Below, piece by piece: positions 1-8,316 of a stretch of DNA of 64,000 nt. Source of the stretch: Ottowia sp. oral taxon 894. GTDB taxonomy: Bacteria > Pseudomonadota > Gammaproteobacteria > Burkholderiales > Burkholderiaceae_C. Within the stretch, counting starts at the first letter, position 1. Every line of letters begins with the position of its first letter. Made by a program: the position numbers and the translations under genes. Where the stretch lies: the NCBI RefSeq assembly GCF_001262075.1, contig NZ_CP012073.1, positions 2,861,784 to 2,925,783 of the forward strand, read 5' to 3'. A model generated the notes under the pieces. It was not told the DNA's origin. It worked only from the letters and a program-made list of their open reading frames with translations, and ran no database searches.

Positions 1-2
1 CA

Positions 3-2627
3 GCCTGTCAGGTGCTGGCTGCCTTGCCTGTGCCGCCGCAGTGCAGCGGTGCGGCCTTGGCGCTGGCCGTGGCGGCGGCTTTGGCATCCGGGTTGTTGCG
101 CCGCTTGCGGCATGGCCGCTGGCTGCCAGCGTTTGAGCCGCTGGCGCTGGCCCTGCTGGTTTTTTCCGGCGCGGCGGCGGGCTGGGGTTCGGCGGGCGCG
201 CACATGGCCGCCCGCATGGCGCAGACGCTGCCAGCCGCAGCGCAAACGGGCGATGTGCGGCTGACGGGCATCGTTGCCGCCATGCCGCAGCGCGGCCCCA
301 CGGGTCTGCGCTTTGTGCTGGAGGCTGAAAGCGCCGCCACATGGCCCGGCAACACGCCCCTGCACGTTCCCCGGCTGCTACAACTGGCCTGGTTCGTGCC
401 GCCGGGCAGCGCCGCACCTGCACTGCGGGCGGGTGAGCGCTGGCAGCTCACGGCGCGCCTGCGCCCGCCGTATGGCGAGGCCAACCCGAATGGCTTTGAT
501 GCAGAGCTTTGGCTGTGGCAGCAAGGCATACGCGCCACCGGCCCGGTGAAAGACGCCGCCAGCGCCCGGCGGCTGGCGGGCACGCTTGCGCATCCCGTTG
601 AACAGCTGCGCCAGTCGCTGCGCGACCGCCTGCTGGCGCGGCTGGCAGGGCAGGGCGGGGATGCAGCGGATTCCGGCAGGCCAGCCCATGCGCCGGAAGC
701 AGCGGCGGAGGAAGAAGCAGATGAAGAACTGGCGGATGAAGGCCGCGCCCCTGAGCGCCCGTCTGACCGCCAGTTTGACCGCCCGTCTGACAGCGCCCCT
801 GACCGCGCCTTTCTCGCGGGCATCGTCGCCGCGCTGGCCGTGGGCGACCAGAACGCCATCAGCCAGGACGGCTGGGACGTGTTCCGCGCCACGGGCGTGG
901 CGCACCTGATGAGCATCTCCGGCCTGCACATCACCCTGTTTGCCTGGTTGGCGGCTGCCGCAGTGGGCGGACTGTGGCGCGCCAGCGCGCGGCTGGGCTG
1001 GCGCGCGTGCCTTGTTGTCAGCGCCCCGGCGGCGGCGCTGACCGGCGGCGTGGCGCTGGCGGCAGGCTACGCGCTGCTCAGCGGCTGGGGCGTGCCCGCG
1101 CAGCGCACCGTGCTGATGCTGGCCGCCGTGGCGCTGCTGCGGCTGACGGGCTTGCGCTGGCCCTGGCAAGCCACCTGGCTGGCCGCTTGCGCTGCCGTGC
1201 TGGCGCTGCAGCCGTGGGCGCTGCTGCAACCGGGCTTTTGGCTCAGCTTCGTGGCCGTGGGCATGCTGTTTGCCAGCGACGGGCCGGCGGGCGGCTTTGC
1301 CTCCGGGGCGGATGAAGCGCCCGGCCCGTGGCGCCGCGCGCGGCGCTTTTTGCGCGAGCAGGCGCGCATCACGCTGGCGCTCACGCCGCTGGGGCTGGTG
1401 CTGTTCGGGCAGGCCTCCGCCGTGGCGCTGGCGGCCAATCTGCTGGCCATTCCGTGGGTCACCTTCATCGTCACGCCTCTGGCGCTGGGCGGCATGGTGT
1501 GCCCGCCGCTGTGGCACGCGGCGAGCTGGGCGCTGGGGCCGCTGATGGCCTGGCTTCAGTGGCTGGCCGGCTGGCCCTGGGCCAGTCTCACCCTGCCCGC
1601 CGCCCCCGCCTGGATGGGGCTGGCCGCCGTGGCAGGCGGCCTGCTGCTGGCCCTGCGCTGGCCGTGGAGCTGGCGCATGGCGGGTCTGCCGCTGCTGCTG
1701 CCCCTGCTGCTGTGGCAGCCGCCGCGCCCCGCGCCCGGCCACTTTGACCTGCTGGCCGCCGACGTCGGGCAGGGCGGCGGCGCGCTCATCCGCACCGCGC
1801 GCCATGCGCTGCTGTATGACACCGGCCCGCGCTACAGCAGCGCCAGCGACGCGGGCCGCCGCATCCTCGCGCCCCTGCTGCAATCCCTGGGCGAGCAGCC
1901 AAACGGCATCCTCATCAGCCACCGCGACAGCGACCACGCCGGCGGCGCAAAGGCCCTGCTGGCCGCCGCCCCGCGCGCCTGGCTCATGGCCTCGTTTGAC
2001 AACGCCGCCCTCACCGGCGCACGCCGCGCCCTGCGCTGCCAGGCTGGCCAAAGCTGGACGTGGGACGGCGTGCAATTTGCCGTGCTGCACCCCCTGCCTG
2101 CCGACTACGCCCGCGCCCGCCAGCAGCCTGATGGCGCGGGCGGCAACGCCCTGAGCTGCGTGCTGCGCGTGACGGCCCGCAATGGCCGCGCTGCCCTGCT
2201 TACCGGCGACATTGCCGCCGTGCAAGAGCTGGATTTGGCCGCCCGCGCCCGCCAGGGCGCCGCCGCCCGCTTGCGCGCCGACCTGCTGCTCATGCCCCAC
2301 CACGGCAGCCGCCACTCATCCACCGACGCCTTTTTGCAAGCCGTGCGCCCCGCGCACGCCATCGCCCAGGCTGGCTGGCGCAACCGCTTCGGCCACCCCG
2401 CCCCGCAAACACTGGCGCGCTATGCCCGCCACGGCATCGCCGCCACCTCCACCGCCTACTGCGGCGCAGCCCTCTGGCAAAGCTGGCAGCCCGCGCAACT
2501 GCAATGCGAACGCCAGCGCGAAAAATGGCAATGGCCCTGGCGCACGCGGCCTGAAAAAGAAGATGAAGCCTTGCAAACCCTGAAAGCAGGCGCTGGGAAA
2601 ACGCCTGACGGGCGACAGACCCAATGA
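3..2627 (+). CDS. comEC: ComEC/Rec2-family DNA uptake channel, 5' end outside the window
   Basis: Inner-membrane channel protein that carries single-stranded DNA into the cytoplasm during natural transformation. The frame is open to the window edge and the first in-window start (GTG at 12) lies inside a hydrophobic stretch, so the true start is probably upstream. A competence-type membrane core with the signature LMSISGLHITLF sits near residue 300 and is followed by many hydrophobic helices. The last third is a metallo-beta-lactamase-like domain with HRDSDHAGG and, later, LLMPHHGSRHSS. An unusual acidic, Asp/Arg-rich insert near residues 220-265 has degenerate PSDR/FDRPSD repeats. Length fits full-size ComEC. 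Its presence agrees with the many imported-looking segments in the window. Confidence 0.93.
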   Translation, partial: ACQVLAALPVPPQCSGAALALAVAAALASGLLRRLRHGRWLPAFEPLALALLVFSGAAAGWGSAGAHMAARMAQTLPAAAQTGDVRLTGIVAAMPQRGPTGLRFVLEAESAATWPGNTPLHVPRLLQLAWFVPPGSAAPALRAGERWQLTARLRPPYGEANPNGFDAELWLWQQGIRATGPVKDAASARRLAGTLAHPVEQLRQSLRDRLLARLAGQGGDAADSGRPAHAPEAAAEEEADEELADEGRAPERPSDRQFDRPSDSAPDRAFLAGIVAALAVGDQNAISQDGWDVFRATGVAHLMSISGLHITLFAWLAAAAVGGLWRASARLGWRACLVVSAPAAALTGGVALAAGYALLSGWGVPAQRTVLMLAAVALLRLTGLRWPWQATWLAACAAVLALQPWALLQPGFWLSFVAVGMLFASDGPAGGFASGADEAPGPWRRARRFLREQARITLALTPLGLVLFGQASAVALAANLLAIPWVTFIVTPLALGGMVCPPLWHAASWALGPLMAWLQWLAGWPWASLTLPAAPAWMGLAAVAGGLLLALRWPWSWRMAGLPLLLPLLLWQPPRPAPGHFDLLAADVGQGGGALIRTARHALLYDTGPRYSSASDAGRRILAPLLQSLGEQPNGILISHRDSDHAGGAKALLAAAPRAWLMASFDNAALTGARRALRCQAGQSWTWDGVQFAVLHPLPADYARARQQPDGAGGNALSCVLRVTARNGRAALLTGDIAAVQELDLAARARQGAAARLRADLLLMPHHGSRHSSTDAFLQAVRPAHAIAQAGWRNRFGHPAPQTLARYARHGIAATSTAYCGAALWQSWQPAQLQCERQREKWQWPWRTRPEKEDEALQTLKAGAGKTPDGRQTQ

Positions 2628-2664
2628 AGCAGGCTGCGCTCATCACCCCTGCCATCTGAAACGC

Positions 2665-2750
2665 TCCAAAAAGAAGAGCGAATTCAGACCCCGAGAAACG
2701 CCGGTAGCGCACGGTTCTCTAGGACCTATTGCTATCAATCAAATAGCAAA
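2665..2750 (-). repeat. Interspersed ~90-bp repeat, copy 1 (reverse)
   Basis: Read on the minus strand it has the core ATAGCAATAGGTCCTAGAG and ends in GAATTCGCTCTTC, matching the family described at 54844-54934. It lies just after the comEC stop codon. It is one of the more diverged copies. Confidence 0.75.
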
Positions 2751-2850
2751 AAGGTAAAATAGGCCGCGAGCCGCCCTAGCCAGACAAGACGATGGAAAAT
2801 GCCCTGTGCGCCCATGCTGATTTTTGGATTCAACGCTTGAAAGGGTTGAA

Positions 2851-3273
2851 ATGATGGAAAAACGCAAAATGATGGCTGCTTCGTTGCTGCCGGCAATCAT
2901 GATTGTTCTTGTTGGATATCTGTCTTTTCGCCTTCATGAGGCAAATGAATATCTCAGGGACAGGATTTATTATTCCTCCGTAAGATTGAATGATTATTTG
3001 ATGTTGATGCGCGCCATGAAGAAGGAACATCCACCGGAACGGGATTATGTAAAAAGATTCAATATCATGCTGAACGCAGAATTGTCTTTTGTGGAACATG
3101 ATTGGGCCTGGTTTTTTGATGGCGATGATGACGGAAAAAGATTTGCCCAATGGATTTGCAGCTCGGCAGATGGATTTTTGAAGGCGGATGGAAATTTTCT
3201 GGAGTCCAGGGCGCTGGATTCATTGCAAGCCATGCGCTCGAAAATGAAATGTGAGGCAAAAACGGAGGTTTGA
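2851..3273 (+). CDS. Small membrane-anchored hypothetical protein
   Basis: Not recognised. A 140-residue protein with an N-terminal hydrophobic segment (about residues 5-25, starting LLPAIMIVLVGYLSF) and a charged, probably periplasmic remainder containing several Asp/Glu clusters. The ATG at 2851 is preceded by AAAGGG with 5 nt spacing, which is preferred over the upstream TTG at 2824. Its stop lies 1 nt before the next ATG, so the two genes are probably co-transcribed. Base composition is lower in GC than comEC, suggesting accessory origin. Confidence 0.6.
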   Translation: MMEKRKMMAASLLPAIMIVLVGYLSFRLHEANEYLRDRIYYSSVRLNDYLMLMRAMKKEHPPERDYVKRFNIMLNAELSFVEHDWAWFFDGDDDGKRFAQWICSSADGFLKADGNFLESRALDSLQAMRSKMKCEAKTEV

Positions 3274-3274
3274 T

Positions 3275-3604
3275 ATGTTCGCACTCAGGAACCTGACGCT
3301 GGTCTATTTTTTTTGCTTTTTTGTTTGCATACTGCTGAATTTCATTACTGACGGGGCTTTCATGACGACAAGGACGGGGGCGCTGTTGTTTCAGACACTG
3401 AGTTACTCGTTTATTTGTGTGGGCTTTCTCTGCACTTTTATTTTCATTCGTTTCAAGTGTCCGCATTGCGGAAAGAGAGCCTTGGAAACAGAAGGCGAAT
3501 ACCTCTTCCATCTCTTTGGGAGAAGACGCAATTATTTTGCATTCCGGTGCGTGAATTGCGGCGCGCCGCTTGGAGCCAGTTCAAAGTCTGGCGGCAAAAA
3601 GTAA
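3275..3604 (+). CDS. Two-TM protein with C-terminal zinc ribbon
   Basis: Not assigned to a named family. The ATG at 3275 has a GGAGG Shine-Dalgarno 6 nt upstream, inside the end of the preceding gene. Two hydrophobic segments (roughly residues 5-25 and 35-60) are followed by a CPHCG...CVNCG pair of CxxC motifs, which would bind one zinc ion on the cytoplasmic side. It probably works with the preceding small membrane protein because the pair is tightly spaced. Function unknown. Confidence 0.6.
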   Translation: MFALRNLTLVYFFCFFVCILLNFITDGAFMTTRTGALLFQTLSYSFICVGFLCTFIFIRFKCPHCGKRALETEGEYLFHLFGRRRNYFAFRCVNCGAPLGASSKSGGKK

Positions 3605-3668
3605 ATCGCGGATGGGCTTTGCGGCCCGATGGCGGCTTGGGCGCGCCAGAGCGGCAGCATTCCGTCAA

Positions 3669-3750
3669 TTTGCTACTGATTCAATAGCATCTAAGCCCGT
3701 CAAACCGTGCGATGGGGTGTTTTTGTGGCCTTTTATTTGCTCCTGAAAAC
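3669..3750 (+). repeat. Interspersed ~90-bp repeat, copy 2 (forward, degenerate)
   Basis: TTTGCTACTGATTCAATAGC at the left and TTTGCTCCT at the right, about 70 bp apart, with a recognisable but altered centre. Lies in the spacer after the zinc-ribbon gene. Confidence 0.6.
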
Positions 3751-3857
3751 GGAGCAAAGCGCGCCTGGTCCGGGCTGGCGCAGGCCAAAAAAACGCCTGA
3801 CGCAACAACGTCAGGCGCATGGCAGTCATGCCGCGCGGCGGATGCCCGCCGCCGCGT

Positions 3858-4423
3858 TCAGTGTTTGCCGCCGTGGCTTTCGCCGTGCTTCTCGCCATGC
3901 TTTTCGCCGTGATGGCCTTTGCCGCCGCATGCCTTGTGGGGGCCGTGCTCGGGGCCGTGGCCGTGGCCGCGCGCGGTTTGCTGGTCAAAAACCTTTTGCT
4001 GTTCGGCGCTGAGCTGGCCGTAGAACTGTTTGATGGCCTGGTTGCGGGCGGCCATGCGGTTTTGGCGTTCGGTTTGCATGGCTTGCATGCGGTCGAGGCG
4101 CTCGGGTGTGGTCAGGCGCTCGAACGCGTGGCGGTCAGCGCCGGACTCCGGCGGGCGGGCGGCTGCATGGCGCTGACAAACTGGTTCCACGCGCCTTCTT
4201 GCGCGCTGGTGATTTGCAAACGCTGCTTGAGATCGGCCATGCGTTTGGCGTGGCGTTCTGCACGGCGTTCGGCGCGGCGGTCTGCTTCGCGCGGGTTTGC
4301 GCGTTGTTCGCTGGCCTGGGCCGAGGCTTCGCCCGATGCGGGCATGGGTGTTTGGGCCGTGGCGGCGGCTGCGGCAGCGGCCATCAGGGCAACGGCCAGC
4401 CAGGATTTGCTGCGTTGGAGCAT
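3858..4423 (-). pseudogene. Spy/CpxP-like periplasmic LTXXQ protein, frameshifted
   Basis: Members of this family are small periplasmic chaperones or metal-responsive stress proteins. The ATG at 4423 (AAGGA 8-9 nt upstream) begins a clear signal peptide (MLQRSKSWLAVALMAAA, predicted cut after ATAQ). The first frame runs through WNQFVSAMQPPA to a stop at 4112. The homologous continuation (RPPESGADRHAFERLTTPER ... LSAEQQKVFD) lies in a different frame ending at 3858. The switch falls in a GCCCGCCCGCC run near 4155, so a single-base slip is the simplest cause. The C-terminus is His/Gly-rich (repeated GEKH/GESH), suggesting metal binding. It could be a sequencing error, phase variation or a true pseudogene. 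Confidence 0.75.
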
Positions 4424-4575
4424 GGTGCGTTTCCTTTCGTCAGAAGGTTTCATGAAGAAGATGAAATGCCGCCGCCGGTTTTTGCAGTGCGGCATGCCTG
4501 CCAGTGTGTCGGGCGCATGTTTCGCGCAGCGCGCGGGATTGAAGTTTTTTAAATGCCGCCGTTTGCGCAGCCATG

Positions 4576-4599
4576 AAAAAGCCCGGCGCGGGCCGGGCT
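4576..4599 (-). terminator. Rho-independent terminator, minus strand
   Basis: An 8-bp perfect stem AGCCCGGC/GCCGGGCT with loop GCGG, followed on the minus strand by five T. It would stop minus-strand transcription entering from the Rhs island before the Spy-like gene. Confidence 0.6.
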
Positions 4600-4831
4600 G
4601 GTATTCTTTGACGACCTGTGCGCCTTGCAAAGAGTCTTGTGTGATTACTCAAGAGAAAATGACTTTTTTAAGTGCTGGTTACACTTTAAGGCTTTCAATG
4701 AGTCACGACTACGATGATAACCCAAGCCCCAACGATGGGCATATTCATCAGCTAGCAGATATCACAAGAAAGATGCCAATTTGTATGGAGGCAATTTCTA
4801 TAAATTACTTCGGGTGCCGCTGAAATTGAAA
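4600..4831. other. Left border of the AT-rich Rhs island
   Basis: With 4424-4575 this makes about 400 bases without a convincing gene. Short open frames exist but none shows family resemblance. GC content drops sharply from about 4650 rightward, marking the edge of the island. Confidence 0.5.
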
Positions 4832-5321
4832 ATGAATGGAGTGCATGAGTACCTGCTGGCAGTTCAAATAGATTTAATTAAGTTAAATCTTGTGGACTGG
4901 CGGTCTATTTATTCAAACAGTGTTGAATATAAAAAATTTAAAGAGAGGTTTTTGAAACATTTCTCTGAATTCACCTTAAATGTTGGCCGGGATGATCTGC
5001 TGGATCTTATGTTGGAAAATGGTGCAAGAGTTAATGTAAAAAAGAAGAGGATCAGTTGATATTTCTTGCTCTTTTCCCTATAGGAAAACTGGATTTTCTT
5101 CGGTTCGCATGTGGAGGCCAATCATAGCCGCTGGGGCTAATGTGAACATCTTTTGTTCTACTGGATTGAATCTGTTAATGATGGCTATAAATAATGACGC
5201 TTTTGTGCATGCTGTAATTTTGTTGAATGCCGGCGCAGATCAGTGGATTCGATCTGAGGCATTGAATTCAAATGCAATAAAATTTGTGCTATCACAAAAA
5301 AGAATAGTTTTATTAAAATAA
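4832..5321 (+). pseudogene. Ankyrin-repeat protein, broken by two frameshifts
   Basis: The frame from ATG 4832 gives an N-terminal region (NGVHEYLLAVQIDLIK) and then DLMLENGARVNVK, typical of the end of an ankyrin repeat. It stops at 5059 after a run of six A at about 5040. Removing one frame step continues as KEEDQLIFLALFPIG up to a TAG near 5130. A second step gives IIAAGANVNIFC and VILLNAGADQW, again ankyrin-like, ending at 5321. Ankyrin proteins are common immunity or accessory partners of Rhs toxins, and an intact ankyrin gene follows 97 bases later. Clearly decayed. Confidence 0.7.
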
Positions 5322-5418
5322 TGAGGAGCTTTATTGGTTCTCAAGAATTGTAATTTTGTTATGCCTCATTAAACATTAATCAATTGTCATGTCTGTTTAA
5401 ATAATATTGGAGAGTGCT

Positions 5419-5760
5419 GTGATAATTGCCAGAAATAATGAATTTGATGTATTCATTAAAGATGTGACTACTTATCCGGATTGGATTGGAGTAGATGTTT
5501 CCGATAAATTGGCTTGCAATAGTTATGGAGACACTTTGTTGCATGTGGCTGCGTGTCAGAATAGGGTTGATATGATTAAAGAGCTATTGAATCATGGAGT
5601 TCCTATTAATAAAAAAGGAGAGCATGGGTATACAGCTTTGCATGAGGCGGTAGAACAAGGAAGCTATTTGTCTGCGCTGTATTTGATAAAAATGGGAGCT
5701 GATCTATCTATATTGAATGATTTTGGACAGAAACCTTTAGAGCTTCTTGTCATAAAATGA
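5419..5760 (+). CDS. Ankyrin-repeat protein, putative Rhs-associated immunity protein
   Basis: A 113-residue soluble protein with about three ankyrin repeats: YGDTLLHVAACQNRVDMIKE, GYTALHEAVEQGSYLSALYL and a shorter last unit ending FGQKPLEL. The GTG at 5419 is chosen because GGAGAG lies 4 nt upstream; the TTG at 5407 overlaps that site. Four bases after its stop begins a piece of Rhs core coding sequence, so it occupies the immunity-gene position between two Rhs toxin modules. Immunity function is inferred from position only; the cognate toxin is not present upstream in recognisable form. Confidence 0.7.
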   Translation: MIIARNNEFDVFIKDVTTYPDWIGVDVSDKLACNSYGDTLLHVAACQNRVDMIKELLNHGVPINKKGEHGYTALHEAVEQGSYLSALYLIKMGADLSILNDFGQKPLELLVIK

Positions 5761-5763
5761 TAA

Positions 5764-6471
5764 GCGCTGGGCCTGATGGCCGAAACCGACGAGAAGGGGC
5801 AAATGACCAAGGCCTACGGCTTCAACCCGGTAGCGGCCCAGCAGGGCCTGTGGAGCACTGATCCGGTGTGGCAAGTCGAAACGCCAGGCGGCAGCCTGAC
5901 GGACCCAAAGGCGCGCTATGACTGGCTGCACACGGACCATTTGGGAACGCCCATATTGGCGACGACGAAAGAGGGGCAAACCAGCTGGAAGGCCATCGCA
6001 GAGAGCTTTGGCGCAACGCAAATCAGTATGGTTTGGCGGAGAGATGGGTGTTACGGCTTATGCACTTTTTGGGGCTTGATATAGTTTTGGGTCCCTTTTG
6101 AATGTGAACACGGAGGAGGCATGTCCTTATGTCCGAACCTGTTTGCGGGTTGGGCAAGGGCTCCAATTGACGGCAGGACTTAAAGGCGTTGCTGTTTTAT
6201 GCGGAGGACCTCATTGCGGTAAAAATTTATCCGGGTTCAGCTGCTCCTTATTAGGGAAGTTACTTTTCTGGGGAGCATTTCAGGATCAATATCGCGCGCC
6301 GACGGAAAAGGGGTTTGTGGCGCTGGAAGCGGAGTGGGATACGACGGAAAGTCAGTCGGATTAGGGGCATCCACTGCTATTGAGAGATGTTATATGCACG
6401 TGACATCTTATGCTTGCAAGAACACGCCTTGTGAATGCAAGGATTTGAAATCATACGATTGTCCTAAGTAA
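5764..6471 (+). pseudogene. Orphan Rhs C-terminal module 1 (core + membrane-type toxin tip), decayed
   Basis: Starts abruptly in Rhs core sequence (GLMAETDEKGQMTKAYGFN ... YDWLHTDHLGTPILATT), the conserved region just before the variable toxin tip. The core frame dies after ESFGATQI. The tip can be followed in other frames: GVTAYALFGA, then a TGA where GGA would restore glycine (about 6080), SLLNVNTEEACPYVRTC ... CGKNLSGFSCSLLG, a further frame step near 6256, then SISGSISRADGKG ... GLGASTAIERCYMHV and a Cys-rich tail ending DLKSYDCPK at 6471. The Gly-rich, hydrophobic, cysteine-containing character suggests a membrane-active toxin. The stop overlaps the next ATG by 1 nt (TAATG). Confidence 0.75.
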
Positions 6472-6863
6472 TGAAAAAAGATTCTGATTATTCTTTGATG
6501 GGGGTGATTGGTTTTTCCATGCTGATTGCGGCTCTTGCGCTGACTCCATTCAATGGAAGTATCGGCTTGTTTGTCAAGAGATTTCTGGTGATTTTTGGCT
6601 CTTTGTTATGTGCCATGTCAACCCTGTTGAGGTTTATGAAATTCAGGTCGCTTATTTTTGAGGCGCAAGGTCAGATGCTAAGTCAAATATGGATTGACTA
6701 CAGAATAAGATCCCTGCTCATTTTGCAAATTATTTTCGCGTTGATTGCTTTGTTTGTTCTGGATGTAAGTATATTCTTCAGGATATGGATGGGGGGACTT
6801 TTCGGATCATTGGTTTGGCTTGTCTTGTTTTACCTGTTTAAATGCATGAAAAGGCAGGAATGA
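6471..6863 (+). CDS. Four-TM membrane protein, putative immunity protein of Rhs module 1
   Basis: A 130-residue protein with four hydrophobic segments (about residues 10-27, 34-52, 78-98, 103-124) and little else, so an inner-membrane protein with short loops. The ATG overlaps the stop codon of the reconstructed toxin tip, the arrangement expected for translational coupling of toxin and immunity. A membrane-located immunity protein fits a membrane-targeting toxin. The family is not recognised. It is intact although its toxin is broken, as is common for retained orphan immunity genes. Confidence 0.7.
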   Translation: MKKDSDYSLMGVIGFSMLIAALALTPFNGSIGLFVKRFLVIFGSLLCAMSTLLRFMKFRSLIFEAQGQMLSQIWIDYRIRSLLILQIIFALIALFVLDVSIFFRIWMGGLFGSLVWLVLFYLFKCMKRQE

Positions 6864-6864
6864 G

Positions 6865-7002
6865 GGCTCTGGCTCTAGATTGGATGCTGGGTTAATGTTT
6901 GGTATAGGAGCAAGTGCGGAAATATCAGTAAAAGAAAAATTATCCGATAGATGCAAAAATAATTTTTTACGGTTGATGCTTGCTGCTGTCATGGGCGCGT
7001 GA
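6865..7002 (+). pseudogene. Toxin-tip remnant after the module 1 immunity gene
   Basis: A 45-codon open frame without a start reads GSGSRLDAGLMFGIGASAE followed by ISVKEKLSDRCKNNF. It resembles the reconstructed end of the module 1 toxin (GAGSGVGY...VGLGASTAIERC) and probably is the stump of a second, related toxin tip. Confidence 0.4.
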
Positions 7003-7024
7003 ATCATGCTGATGGTTTGCGATG

Positions 7025-7742
7025 GCAGATAAATAACCTGAAAGAAGCCAGATACCACTACATGGTCGCAGATCGTCCGAGAACGCCCGTGTTGGCGCAA
7101 ATAAAGCAGGCGAGACAACGCGGAAAGCGAACTACGAGGCTTTCGGCAAAGCCAGAATTCACCTGGCCTCGACGGCGCAAATTAACCTGAGGCTGCTGGA
7201 CCAATACTTTGATGCGGAAACGGGTCTGCATCAGAACTGGAACCGGGACTATGCGCCAGGCATTGGCATGTATATACTGGCGGATCCCATTGGACTGGTG
7301 GGAGGATTGAATGTTTACCAGTATACATATAACGACCCTCTTAAATATATTGATCCGTCGGGAGAAATTCCAGTTGTGCCAATCATCTGGGGGGTATTTG
7401 CGGTGCGTAGCGCGATGCATGGCGCGCGCAACGGCGTGGGATGCCTTGACAGGAGAGATTGACTGCTGGCCTGACACGCTGCAAGACAATGTCAAGGGAT
7501 ACGCAATGAGTTGCGCTAATCCGTTGAATTGGTTTAAATTAACATCAGTCAAGAATGCAAGACGGCAAATTAGTAAATGGTATTCGACTAGGAAGAGAGC
7601 AAAAGAAGCTGCAAGAAGAAAAGGAATAGGATCTAATAATCGGCCAGATGAGCCAAATGCTTATGGCAAAGACAAGTATTTTCATGACAAAATCATGAAA
7701 ATAAGAATAAACAAAATATACATTATAGATGGGGTAGAAAAA
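7025..7742 (+). pseudogene. Orphan Rhs C-terminal module 2 (core + toxin tip), frameshifted
   Basis: Core fragment NNLKEARYHYMVADRPRTPV is followed by a frame change at AAGCAGGCGAGACAACGCGG compared with module 4. The core then reads LRLLDQYFDAETGLHQNWNR and ADPIGLVGGLNVYQYTYNDP to YIDPSGEIPVVPIIWGVFAV. Another frame step near 7440 leads into DTLQDNVKGYAMSCANPLNW and ARRQISKWYSTRKRAKEAAR, then RPDEPNAYGKDKYFHDKIMK, a charged soluble toxin-like tip. The last frame stays open into the next gene. No start codon of its own: like the other modules it looks like a displaced gene end rather than an independently expressed gene. Confidence 0.7.
7176..7312 (+). repeat. Rhs core direct repeat, copy in module 2
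   Basis: A stretch of about 135 bp encoding INLRL..QYFDAETGLHQNWN through GLVGGLN, nearly the same as 8182-8316 and 9671-9807. These blocks are the likely recombination sites for tip exchange. Confidence 0.85.
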
Positions 7743-8162
7743 ATGAAGCGAGCAGACCAATACACTGAGGAAGCATTGAAAGCAATAGCCAGAATCGCCA
7801 TCATTGATAGTCGTAGAAATAGATTTATTGAGTTTGCTTCGACATCAAAAGGAATAGAAAAGTGGTTAAAGGATCTGGATCATTTTGAAAATTATATCAA
7901 TATGCGTAAAGCTATCAGTTTTCAAGATAGCAGGCAGGTTTTTGGTTTTGTAAAAAATAACTTTTGCGCAGATGATTCTGGATTCGCTATTTCCACGCAA
8001 AGCGAATATAGAAGAGGAGTGTTTGGGAGAATGGATAACATAATTTCCGATTTGCTTGGATCGGGAAATGGATCCTTCTTACTGATAAATAAAAAACAGC
8101 AGTTTTGTTTATACTTGGGTGAAGATGTAAGGTCAAATTTTATTTGGATGACGAGAATATAG
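7743..8162 (+). CDS. Putative immunity protein of Rhs module 2 (in frame with the toxin tip)
   Basis: The ATG at 7743 gives a 139-residue soluble protein (MKRADQYTEEALKAIARIAI ... FCADDSGFAISTQSEYRRG ... QQFCLYLGEDVRSNFIWMTR). The same frame is open from the toxin tip upstream, so the tip and this gene form one continuous reading frame from about 7440. Either the toxin stop codon was lost, or the real toxin ends in another frame and this is a separate immunity gene, which the usual toxin-immunity order favours. A GGGG stretch 8 nt before the ATG could serve as a weak ribosome binding site. Family not recognised. Confidence 0.55.
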   Translation: MKRADQYTEEALKAIARIAIIDSRRNRFIEFASTSKGIEKWLKDLDHFENYINMRKAISFQDSRQVFGFVKNNFCADDSGFAISTQSEYRRGVFGRMDNIISDLLGSGNGSFLLINKKQQFCLYLGEDVRSNFIWMTRI

Positions 8163-8181
8163 AATTACTTCACCTTAAGAC

Positions 8182-8316
8182 GAAATCAACCTGAGGCTGC
8201 GGGACCAATACTTTAATGCGGAAACGGGGCTGCACCAGAACTGGAACCGGGACTATGCGCCGGGCATTGGCAGGTATGTGCAGGCGGATCCGATTGGACT
8301 GGCGGGGGGCATAAAC
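8182..8316 (+). repeat. Rhs core direct repeat, copy in module 3
   Basis: Same block as 7176-7312 and 9671-9807; homology starts abruptly at about 8182, right after the preceding immunity gene, marking the recombination junction. Confidence 0.85.
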
